NCBI GenBank assembly: GCA_937141995.1
Contig: CAKZQX010000084.1
Coordinates: forward strand, 1 to 6,768
Reading direction: 5' to 3'
Source: an uncultured Chloroflexaceae bacterium
Lineage (GTDB): Bacteria > Chloroflexota > Chloroflexia > Chloroflexales > Chloroflexaceae
DNA length: 6,768 nucleotides
Below the pieces are notes generated by a model. It was not told the origin of the DNA, made no database searches, and was given only the letters and a program-made list of their open reading frames with translations. Positions 1-5,330 of this stretch are shown here, piece after piece. Each line of letters opens with the position of its first letter. The stretch's first letter is position 1. The translations under genes were made by a program, and so were the position numbers.

Positions 1-1130
1 CTATTGCCGCCAAGCAGGTTGCGCGCCGGTTCAAGCGCGGCAACCGCTTCAGCAGGCTCTTCCCGGCGCTGGGCCAGGATACCCAGGTTAAACCGCAGTT
101 CACCCAGATCGCGCTCCACCTGGCGCATACGCTGACTGGCGGTCAACAGGACATTCCGGGCCGCAAGCTCATCCCCGGCATCAAGCAAAATCGCGCCCAG
201 GTTGTTATAAAGCAGTGCCGTTTCATCCTCGGCAACCCCGTCGGGCCGCTCCAGCAGCGTCACGTAGATGCCGGCAGCCTGCTCGTACGCGCCGCGCGCC
301 CACAATGCATTGGCGCGCAGCACCAGCGGCAGGGTCGGATGTAACTCCGGGTAATCCTGCAGCAGATTGCCCAGTTTGACATAGGCAGTGTCAGCCCGGC
401 CCTGGTTATAATCGGCCAGCGCCATCAGCAACTGAGGCAAGATCACCTGACCATTGATCGCTGTCTCTTCCGTGGTGAGCAGGTAGGAGTGGGGCATGCT
501 AAACCGGCCCATATAGCCAATCCAGGCGTTGGGACCATAGGTACCCTGCGGGGCATAGGTCAACCGGGGAAACAGCGTGGTATCATTCAGCAACCCGCCG
601 GAGGAGACCCGCCCCCAGACCAGCACATCCGCCTGCCGATCCTGGACCAGTGCCAGAGCAGCGGCGGCATCAGCGGGGGCCGCCCCGGCGGGCCGCACAA
701 CGACATTCGTATAATTATTGGCATCGGCATACGCCCCAAGTTCATCAATCAGCGCATTGGCAACATTCCGCCCGGTGCGGGGATCACTCTCGTCCTGAAA
801 GGACGCAACCAGGATCACAAAATCGTCTGCCGCGCGCGAGTCACCCAGGCTGCTAAACAGGAGCAACACAATAATGATCAGGGGCACCCCGATAAGCACA
901 AGCCGCGGCAACCGGCTCCAGAACGACCCACGCCCATCCGCGGCCGACTCATCCGACTCGTCATCAACCAGATGGGGCACTTCGACGCCATTCTCATTCA
1001 CGAGGCGCTGCTCAATAATAGTATTCGCTTGCGCATCATCGTTGGACTGGCGGTCACGCTTATGTGGCGAATGCTCCCCACCACGCGGAATTTTTGTCAG
1101 CAAGTTGGAGAGGTTATGACGAAAACCCAT
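1..1130 (-). CDS. Membrane-anchored TPR-repeat protein with TolB-like N-terminal ectodomain (3' end cut by window edge)
   Basis: The frame is open from ATG at 1130 to the window edge, giving 376 codons without a stop; the C-terminus is missing. Residues 1-75 are polar and probably cytoplasmic. Residues about 76-95 form one hydrophobic transmembrane segment rich in I, L and V, after a basic stretch (WSRLPR), which predicts N-in/C-out topology. Residues about 104-175 begin FVILVASF and end ADVLVWGRV; this alternating strand/helix pattern resembles the small N-terminal domain of TolB/FlgO-like proteins, which is inference. From about 231 to 372 there are roughly four TPR-like helical pairs (for example ALLYNNLGAILLDAG and ELRFNLGILAQRREEPAEAV). 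The start is supported by AGGA 8 nt upstream and by the position 12 nt after the stop of the regulator gene. It is likely co-transcribed with that gene. A protein-interaction or sensing role outside the membrane is plausible; the exact function is unknown. Confidence 0.78.
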   Translation of the reverse strand, partial: MGFRHNLSNLLTKIPRGGEHSPHKRDRQSNDDAQANTIIEQRLVNENGVEVPHLVDDESDESAADGRGSFWSRLPRLVLIGVPLIIIVLLLFSSLGDSRAADDFVILVASFQDESDPRTGRNVANALIDELGAYADANNYTNVVVRPAGAAPADAAAALALVQDRQADVLVWGRVSSGGLLNDTTLFPRLTYAPQGTYGPNAWIGYMGRFSMPHSYLLTTEETAINGQVILPQLLMALADYNQGRADTAYVKLGNLLQDYPELHPTLPLVLRANALWARGAYEQAAGIYVTLLERPDGVAEDETALLYNNLGAILLDAGDELAARNVLLTASQRMRQVERDLGELRFNLGILAQRREEPAEAVAALEPARNLLGGN

Positions 1131-1142
1131 TGTGCTATTCCT

Positions 1143-2483
1143 CTATTTATGGACCTCTACCTGGGCCAGCAAACCATCAACAACCCCGATCAACTCGGTG
1201 CCAGAAAAAGGTTGGAGGATCGACATTGTTGCGCCATGGGCAATACTCCGTTCCTGATCCTCCTGCCGCGCAACCAGGGTCAGCAGCGGCAGTTGCGGAG
1301 CCAGCGTGCGCAGTTTTAAACAGAAATCCCAGACATTCCGGCCCAACCGGGCATCCGCAATGACCAGATCCGGCATACCTGCCTCACGCGATAGCAAGGC
1401 GCGTGCCTCGGGCACCCCCGCAACAAGCAACATCTGATAGAAATGATCATGCAGCAACTCATACAACTCCCGGCAGAGCAGATCATCCGCGCTGAGCAAC
1501 AGCAGCACCGGCAGGGAAACCCGCCGACGTTCGCTGGGGAACGGCCCGGTATCAACCTTGCGGCTATCTACTTCATAGCAACTCCCCGGCCGGGTTTTGG
1601 CAAACTGCTTCATCTCAGTTGCAACCCGGCTGACTTCTTCATAATCCACAAAAGTACGCTGCATAGTGGTGACAACCCCGATTGAAATGGTGGTAATAGG
1701 AAAGCGACGCGCAACACCATCCCGGTCGGCTCCTTCCAGATAGCCGCGTTTCAGGTCGTCCGTCTCGTAGAGGTAGCGCACCCGCTCGTCAAAACGCTCG
1801 ATAACAGTGGTACAGAGCGCCTCCAGAACGCACGGTGTAGTAATCACCGCGAAGTCATCCCCCCCGATATGCCCGATAAAATCACTGCCCTTCTGATGCA
1901 TCATCACGCTCTCGATCAGGACATCGGCGACCAGTTTAATCATCCGGTCGCCGCGCGCAAATCCATACACATCGTTAAAGGACTTGAAATTATCCAGGTC
2001 AAGATAGAGCAGGGCGAAGGGTTCACCGCTCTTAATGCGGTATTTCAACTCCTCGGTGAGCAGCACATTTCCGGCGAGGCCCGTTAGCGGGTTATGGACG
2101 GGGCGTTGCGCTGCCCGACGCAGATGGCCTTTAACGCGGGCCACCAGTTCATCGGTATTGAATGGCTTGGTAATATAGTCATCCGCGCCGCTCTCAAAAC
2201 CAGTGACCACTTCCCCGGAGGCGGACTTCGCCGTTACAATAATAATCGGCAGGTGCGAGGTACGGGTATCATTGCGCAACTGGCGAATAGCTTCATATCC
2301 ATCCATGTGCGGCATCATCAGATCGATGAGCAGCAAATCGGGCATAATCTCCTGAGCCATACGCACAAGTTGATAGCCGTTAGTGGCAATATACAGCTCG
2401 TAGCCCTGGCTTTCGAGGGTAATCGAGATCAGGTAACGGATTGCCGGATCATCGTCAGCAATCAGAATACGTTTTGGTATCAC
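1143..2483 (-). CDS. Response regulator: REC - GGDEF-type (GGDDF) - degenerate C-terminal receiver
   Basis: This is a 446-residue cytoplasmic signalling protein. Residues 4-122 are a full receiver domain: acidic pocket D10/D11, phospho-acceptor D54, T84 and K106 (TKPF) are all present. Residues about 132-300 are a GGDEF-type domain, the fold that makes cyclic di-GMP from two GTP. It keeps D162 in the LDLDNFK metal-binding strand, and N170 and D179 in NDVYGFARGD for guanine binding. The signature is GGDDF (207-211), with Asp in place of the usual fourth-position Glu. The inhibitory RxxD site is KGSD (198-201). Residues about 324-442 look like a second receiver with D333/D334 and D377, but Gln424 replaces the switch Lys and Val the switch Thr/Ser, so it is probably a pseudo-receiver. 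Translation starts at GTG (2481-2483), which places the receiver start normally; no good Shine-Dalgarno is visible. A TPR membrane protein follows 12 nt downstream. Cyclase activity is likely but not certain. Confidence 0.9.
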   Translation of the reverse strand: MIPKRILIADDDPAIRYLISITLESQGYELYIATNGYQLVRMAQEIMPDLLLIDLMMPHMDGYEAIRQLRNDTRTSHLPIIIVTAKSASGEVVTGFESGADDYITKPFNTDELVARVKGHLRRAAQRPVHNPLTGLAGNVLLTEELKYRIKSGEPFALLYLDLDNFKSFNDVYGFARGDRMIKLVADVLIESVMMHQKGSDFIGHIGGDDFAVITTPCVLEALCTTVIERFDERVRYLYETDDLKRGYLEGADRDGVARRFPITTISIGVVTTMQRTFVDYEEVSRVATEMKQFAKTRPGSCYEVDSRKVDTGPFPSERRRVSLPVLLLLSADDLLCRELYELLHDHFYQMLLVAGVPEARALLSREAGMPDLVIADARLGRNVWDFCLKLRTLAPQLPLLTLVARQEDQERSIAHGATMSILQPFSGTELIGVVDGLLAQVEVHK

Positions 2484-2555
2484 GGGAATATGTTTCTAGG
2501 ACTGTCGTCCATTGCTATCATTGGTGTTCCAGAGCAAGCACATTCTTTGCGTACC

Positions 2556-2573
2556 GGAACAACCGGTTCTTCC
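2556..2573. repeat. 18-bp dyad, candidate operator in the regulator leader
   Basis: The sequence is GGAAC, then AACCGGTT, then CTTCC: 16 of 18 positions are symmetric around the perfect palindrome AACCGGTT. It begins about 5 bp downstream of the predicted start of the minus-strand transcript, a position where a bound repressor would block initiation. The operator role is inferred from symmetry and location only. Confidence 0.3.
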
Positions 2574-2584
2574 TAGACTATGCA

Positions 2585-2613
2585 GTTGTACCATCGCCGT
2601 TTTACCCCGTCAA
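2585..2613 (-). promoter_or_regulatory. Sigma70-like promoter of the REC-GGDDF operon
   Basis: Read on the minus strand, TTGACG (2608-2613) is followed by a 17-bp spacer and TACAAC (2585-2590), with TGG just upstream of the hexamer acting as an extended -10. The start of transcription would lie near 2578, leaving a leader of about 95 nt before the GTG at 2483. The match is good but no experimental support exists. Confidence 0.55.
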
Positions 2614-2718
2614 CCCGAACATACTGTTTCGGCACGCAATGGGCGTAAGGCACGCCAGTGTCCATTGTATCCTGAATGTCGTAGAGCAATGGGACGTCAG
2701 ACCGATGTGCTGCACCAC

Positions 2719-2745
2719 CCTGGTTATGTAGTAACTGAAACCAGG
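2719..2745. repeat. Inverted repeat CCTGGTT-N13-AACCAGG
   Basis: Perfect 7-bp arms (2719-2725 and 2739-2745) are separated by 13 bp. The repeat lies between the minus-strand promoter and the weak TTGACA at 2755 on the plus strand. It could be a binding site for a dimeric regulator or a chance hairpin. No T-tract follows, so it does not look like a terminator. Confidence 0.3.
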
Positions 2746-2754
2746 CACGGCGTG

Positions 2755-2782
2755 TTGACATCATAGACCGTTTATATACACG
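2755..2782 (+). promoter_or_regulatory. Weak candidate promoter for fmt (distal)
   Basis: TTGACA (2755-2760) is a perfect -35 hexamer, but the -10 is poor: TATACA at 14-bp spacing or TACACG at 16-bp spacing. The resulting leader to fmt would be about 155 nt. Confidence 0.25.
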
Positions 2783-2885
2783 CTTTCATCGGGTCAGTCA
2801 ACCGGTGCGAACAGATAGATCTGCTACTGACACCTATGCAGCGCGAGGCACATAAGGCGCTGGTAGGCAAAACAGTACATAATAT

Positions 2886-2891
2886 TATACT
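2886..2891 (+). promoter_or_regulatory. Candidate -10 element for fmt (proximal)
   Basis: A very AT-rich patch at 2878-2896 contains TATACT (2886-2891) and TATAGT (2891-2896), each one base from the consensus -10. No convincing -35 is present at 16-18 bp. It lies about 50 bp before the fmt start, a normal distance for a promoter, so a -10-dependent or alternative sigma promoter is possible. Confidence 0.3.
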
Positions 2892-2942
2892 ATAGTGTGA
2901 GAGACACTGGCAACCATCTGAAAGAGGGAGGAGGCTGACGTC

Positions 2943-3875
2943 ATGCGCATATTATTTCTCGGCAGTCCGGCTTTTGCCGTATATCCATTGACCGCCCTGG
3001 CCCAGGCGGGATACAACATTGTCGGGGTAATCACACAGCCGGATCGGCCCGCCGGACGGAAACGAATTATGACCCCGCCACCCGTGAAGGAAGCGGCGCA
3101 ACGCTTAAACCTGCCGATCATCCAGCCGGCAACCTTGCGTGATCCGGCCGTTGTTGCGCAACTGGAGGCACTGCAACCCGATATCGGGATTGTAGCGGCG
3201 TATGGCGAGATTTTGCGAAAAGCGGTCCTGGCGATCCCGCCGCGGGGCTATCTCAATATTCATCCGTCGCTGCTGCCGCTGCACCGGGGACCAATGCCGG
3301 TTGCCGGAGCCATTCTGGCCGGTGATACGGAAACGGGGGTGACAGTTATGAAGTTGACACCCGGCATGGATAGTGGCCCGCTCCTGGCGCAGGCAACAGT
3401 GCCACTCCCCCCTACGGCGCGCACCGGCGCGTTAAATGATGAGCTTTTCCAACTGGGTGCGCAGTTGCTCCTGGAGGTGCTACCGCGTTATGCCGCCGGT
3501 CAGATTACGCCGCGCGAGCAGGATCATAGCCAGGCAACCGTTACTAAACTGCTGTCCAAGGAGGATGGCCGGGTCGATTGGACCCGGCCGGCCCAGGTGA
3601 TTGAACGCATGATCCGGGCCTATGATCCCTGGCCTAGCGCCTTTACCACCTGGCAGGGGCAACAACTCAAACTGCTTGATGCCACCGTGCAGCCGGACAG
3701 CGCGGGGGAAGCGGCTCCCGGCACGATTGTTGGCACAGCCGAAGGACCGCTGGTCGCAACCGGAAGCGGCGCGTTGGAACTGCGCGAGGTGCAACCGGCC
3801 GGCAAGCGGCCAATGCGTGGACGCGCCTGGCTGAGTGGTCAGCACGAGGCCGCCGGTCAGCGACTGGGGAGTTAG
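2943..3875 (+). CDS. fmt: Methionyl-tRNA formyltransferase
   Basis: The enzyme transfers a formyl group from 10-formyltetrahydrofolate to Met-tRNA(fMet) in the cytoplasm, supplying the initiator for translation. The 310-residue length is normal. Residues 1 to about 185 are the formyltransferase domain, starting MRILFLGSPAFA; the catalytic trio is visible as N105 and H107 in LNIHPSLLP and D143 in GMDSG. R115-G116 follow as in the family, though the next residues are PMP where E. coli has AAP. Residues about 203-300 are the C-terminal tRNA-binding domain, with KLLSKEDGRVDW and IRAYDPWPSAFT. The ATG at 2943 has a strong Shine-Dalgarno, AGGAGG at 2929-2934, with 8 nt spacing. It stands alone here, not next to def as in many bacteria. 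Its promoter is in the upstream region; a weak terminator may follow at 3893. Confidence 0.96.
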   Translation: MRILFLGSPAFAVYPLTALAQAGYNIVGVITQPDRPAGRKRIMTPPPVKEAAQRLNLPIIQPATLRDPAVVAQLEALQPDIGIVAAYGEILRKAVLAIPPRGYLNIHPSLLPLHRGPMPVAGAILAGDTETGVTVMKLTPGMDSGPLLAQATVPLPPTARTGALNDELFQLGAQLLLEVLPRYAAGQITPREQDHSQATVTKLLSKEDGRVDWTRPAQVIERMIRAYDPWPSAFTTWQGQQLKLLDATVQPDSAGEAAPGTIVGTAEGPLVATGSGALELREVQPAGKRPMRGRAWLSGQHEAAGQRLGS

Positions 3876-3892
3876 CCGGTATGCTGTACTGT

Positions 3893-3921
3893 GTAGTAAG
3901 GCGTTAACTACTTCTTATCTT
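3893..3921 (+). terminator. Possible weak terminator of fmt
   Basis: Eighteen bases after the fmt stop, GTAGTAA pairs with TTA-a-CTAC across a GGCG loop (one bulged A), followed by the T-rich stretch TTCTTATCTT. The stem is short and AT-rich, and its tail overlaps the next promoter, so efficient termination is doubtful. Confidence 0.3.
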
Positions 3922-3949
3922 GACGCGCTTCCCGATTCCACCGTATAAT
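3920..3949 (+). promoter_or_regulatory. Sigma70-like promoter upstream of the SCP2-like gene
   Basis: TTGACG (3920-3925) is followed by an 18-bp spacer and a perfect TATAAT (3944-3949). Transcription would start near 3956, giving a leader of about 215 nt that includes two hairpins before the SCP2-like start codon. It is the closest match to the consensus promoter in the window. Confidence 0.6.
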
Positions 3950-4000
3950 CGAAGCGACACTTCTGGTAAAGCTGACGTTTATCCTGGTATTTGCAGTACT

Positions 4001-4031
4001 ATCCGGGCTATGAACGGTCATACCGCCGGAT
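4001..4031 (+). repeat. Hairpin I in the SCP2-like leader
   Basis: ATCCGG (4001-4006) pairs with CCGGAT (4026-4031), and inside it TATGA (4009-4013) pairs with TCATA (4018-4022) around an ACGG loop. The two stems are joined by a small asymmetric internal loop. No T-tract follows, so it is not a usual terminator; a structured 5' leader element is one reading. Confidence 0.4.
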
Positions 4032-4058
4032 GCGCTACGTTGCCGCAATGACAACTTG

Positions 4059-4064
4059 TATAAT
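4059..4064 (+). promoter_or_regulatory. Second TATAAT, candidate inner -10
   Basis: A perfect TATAAT lies directly before the 42-bp palindrome. No good -35 is found at 16-18 bp (TTGCCG at 4040 is only 13 bp away). If it is used, transcription would begin near 4070, inside the left arm of the palindrome. A TTGACA (4064-4069) overlapping it has no matching -10 downstream. Confidence 0.25.
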
Positions 4065-4066
4065 TG

Positions 4067-4108
4067 ACACGAGTTACGCGGTGGGCATGCCCACCGCATA
4101 ACTCGTGT
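4067..4108. repeat. 42-bp near-perfect palindrome (hairpin II)
   Basis: The arms ACACGAGTTA (4067-4076) and TAACTCGTGT (4099-4108) flank a core of GCGGTGGGC and GCCCACCGC; only C4077/A4098 fails to match, so 20 of 21 pairs are complementary. A short AATT/AATT extension outside the arms is possible with a bulged G. It lies about 64 bp before the SCP2-like start. A T-rich stretch (TTTTGCTTTT, 4121-4130) begins only 12 nt after the stem, too far for a standard intrinsic terminator. Possible roles are an attenuator or mRNA stabiliser in the leader, an operator, or a mobile palindromic element. Confidence 0.85.
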
Positions 4109-4171
4109 AATTGATGGCCCTTTTGCTTTTATCAGCATAGCACAACAACGTGTGGCAGGAGGTATCTGATT

Positions 4172-4606
4172 ATGCCGGCATTTAAAGATCAGGCCGAACT
4201 ACGGCACTACCTGGGAATGCTCTACGATGAAGCTAAATGTGATGCCCGCATCGCGCCCAAAATCCGCGACGCCGGCATGATTGTACGGTTTCGTTACGAT
4301 GCCCCCCAGGATGTTGTGACAATGAATGTCACTGCGCCACCAACCCAACCTGGAGCATATTTTGATGTGCTCTGGGGAGAAGATACGGGGCTCAAGCCGA
4401 CAATCGAAATGAGCATGAAGGCCGATATTGCCCATGCGTTCTGGCATGGGCGGGTTAATCTGATGCAGGCGCTAACACGACGCCAGATTATCGCCAAAGG
4501 CTCCATTCCCAAGATACTCAGGCTACTCCCGGCCGTCGAGCCGATGTACGAGATGTATCCGCGCCTGCTGCGCGCAGCCGGACGCGACGATCTGGTGCTG
4601 ACATAG
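4172..4606 (+). CDS. SCP2 (sterol carrier protein 2)-like lipid-binding protein
   Basis: The 144-residue soluble protein fits a stand-alone bacterial SCP2 domain. These small alpha/beta folds hold a hydrophobic ligand such as a fatty acyl chain or sterol-like lipid in an internal cavity. Family-like features are the central strands (IVRFRYDAPQDVVTMNVTAPP), the segment EMSMKADIAHAFWHGRVNLMQAL (residues 79-101), and the following KGSIPKILRLLP, which corresponds to the conserved G-[x]-hydrophobic helix near the C-terminus. No signal peptide or membrane segment is seen. The ATG has an excellent Shine-Dalgarno, AGGAGGT at 4157-4163, 8 nt upstream. It is preceded by a long structured leader and followed 90 bp later by the SH3b gene on the same strand. 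Whether the ligand is a lipid has not been shown; the nearby acyltransferase only makes a lipid role more likely. Confidence 0.8.
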   Translation: MPAFKDQAELRHYLGMLYDEAKCDARIAPKIRDAGMIVRFRYDAPQDVVTMNVTAPPTQPGAYFDVLWGEDTGLKPTIEMSMKADIAHAFWHGRVNLMQALTRRQIIAKGSIPKILRLLPAVEPMYEMYPRLLRAAGRDDLVLT

Positions 4607-4660
4607 CTGTGTCAGGTGTGTCCTGCTACCAGCGATGACCAGTTTATCTATCAGGAGATG

Positions 4661-4677
4661 GCTTGCCCGGTGCAAGC
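4661..4677. repeat. Small hairpin between the SCP2-like and SH3b genes
   Basis: GCTTGC (4661-4666) and GCAAGC (4672-4677) form a perfect 6-bp stem with a 5-nt loop; GATG/CATC outside can extend it with one bulge. No T-tract follows, so read-through into the SH3b gene is expected. It sits 19 nt before that start and might affect its translation. Confidence 0.35.
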
Positions 4678-4696
4678 ATCATAGGTTACAGACCCT

Positions 4697-5311
4697 ATGA
4701 CGAGTAGTGATGAGATGTATGAGCGCGGTGTCGAGGATGCCGCGCACGATGAACTGAACTCTTTCTATTACCAGCACTACTACTACTATCGCCGCGGTTA
4801 TGATGAGACACGCCGCTATATGCGCCGTACCGGCGGGGACCAGCCGGGACCACCGCAACCACATCGCCGACGCTTACTGGTAGGATTTATCATTCTGGTG
4901 CTGGCCGGCATCGGCCTGGCCGTGTTGCTGCCGATGCAGCGGGACAACAATGCCGATACGGAGAATACTCCACGCATTGAACGCATACCGGCGGCAGCCG
5001 AGAGTGCCGTTGCCAACGTTCAACCACCAACGCAGACGCCGCCACCGCCCCCCAGCCCGACGCCGGAAGGGTTATATGTGGGGCGCTCGGCGCGGGTGGC
5101 TAACGTGGGTGCAACCCCGCTACTGGCCCGCAGCGAACCCGGAACACAATATCCCGTCCAGGCACGCTTTCCCGAGCATATGCAGGTAACCATTGTTGAT
5201 GGCCCGGTGGTCGCCGATAATTACACCTGGTGGCGCGTGGAAGGTGCGACCGGCAACGGCTGGAGCGCCGAACGCAGCCAGGAAGGAAATCTCTGGCTGA
5301 TACCGGAATAA
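4697..5311 (+). CDS. Single-pass membrane protein with extracytoplasmic SH3b-like domain
   Basis: The 204-residue protein has four parts. Residues 1-59 are hydrophilic and cytoplasmic by prediction, with an unusual aromatic run YYQHYYYYRRGY (24-35). After RRR (57-59) comes one transmembrane helix, residues about 60-79. Residues about 110-124 are a proline/threonine linker of the kind used to cross a cell wall or space domains. Residues about 125-204 look like a bacterial SH3 domain (SH3b): RSARVANVGATPLLARSEPG, then a WWRVEG strand and GWSAERSQEGNLW at the end. Such domains commonly bind peptidoglycan or peptides, which is family knowledge and not shown here. ATG 4697 is the first possible start, because an in-frame TAG lies at 4682; only a weak TAGG is upstream. 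It is probably co-transcribed with the SCP2-like gene. Its stop lies 4 bp from that of the converging acyltransferase. Confidence 0.8.
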   Translation: MTSSDEMYERGVEDAAHDELNSFYYQHYYYYRRGYDETRRYMRRTGGDQPGPPQPHRRRLLVGFIILVLAGIGLAVLLPMQRDNNADTENTPRIERIPAAAESAVANVQPPTQTPPPPPSPTPEGLYVGRSARVANVGATPLLARSEPGTQYPVQARFPEHMQVTIVDGPVVADNYTWWRVEGATGNGWSAERSQEGNLWLIPE

Positions 5312-5330
5312 CACACTACTCCGCTTCCGG
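5303..5330. terminator. Inverted repeat spanning the two convergent stop codons
   Basis: CCGGAA (5303-5308) and TTCCGG (5325-5330) are perfect 6-bp arms with a 16-nt loop containing both stop codons. Neither strand has a T-tract after it, so it is only a weak candidate for a bidirectional terminator. No other terminator is visible between these convergent genes. Confidence 0.2.

Larger units (their letters stand above)
2484..2942. other. Divergent intergenic regulatory region (459 bp, no gene seen)
   Basis: This stretch separates the minus-strand regulator operon from plus-strand fmt. It is AT-richer than the flanking genes. Short open frames occur in it, but none has a good ribosome binding site or a recognisable family, and they cross the promoter elements. 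It holds a good minus-strand promoter (2585-2613), an 18-bp dyad just downstream of that promoter (2556-2573), three evenly spaced CAATGG/CCATTG motifs (2637-2692), a 7-bp inverted repeat (2719-2745), and weak candidate plus-strand promoter elements near 2755 and 2886. No tRNA or known riboswitch pattern was seen. Confidence 0.7.

Noticed and set aside
489..1319. 276-residue plus-strand open frame
   Set aside because: It lies opposite the TPR protein and regulator, which have clear domains; its low-complexity, Pro/Arg/Gln-rich sequence is typical of an antisense shadow.
2573..2764. 63-residue open frame on the minus strand in the intergenic region
   Set aside because: No ribosome binding site, no recognisable family, and it covers the likely promoter of the regulator operon.
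2484..2942. Possible CRISPR, tRNA or riboswitch in the 459-bp gap
   Set aside because: No regularly repeated units longer than 8 bp, no tRNA T-arm pattern and no known riboswitch motif were found.
4010..4051. 13-codon upstream reading frame in the SCP2-like leader (ATG 4010)
   Set aside because: No Shine-Dalgarno, and the frame overlaps hairpin I; nothing marks it as a leader peptide.
4067..4130. Palindrome plus T-rich stretch as a standard intrinsic terminator
   Set aside because: Twelve non-T bases separate the stem from the T-tract, and the hairpin is about 190 bp from the fmt stop; kept as a palindrome only.
3908..4138. 76-residue minus-strand open frame between fmt and the SCP2-like gene
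   Set aside because: It runs antisense through the promoter and the 42-bp palindrome, has no family features and no good start signal.
4658..4684. AGGAG-ATG as an earlier start for the SH3b gene
   Set aside because: It is in frame but meets a TAG at 4682 after eight codons, and the Shine-Dalgarno is too close to the ATG.
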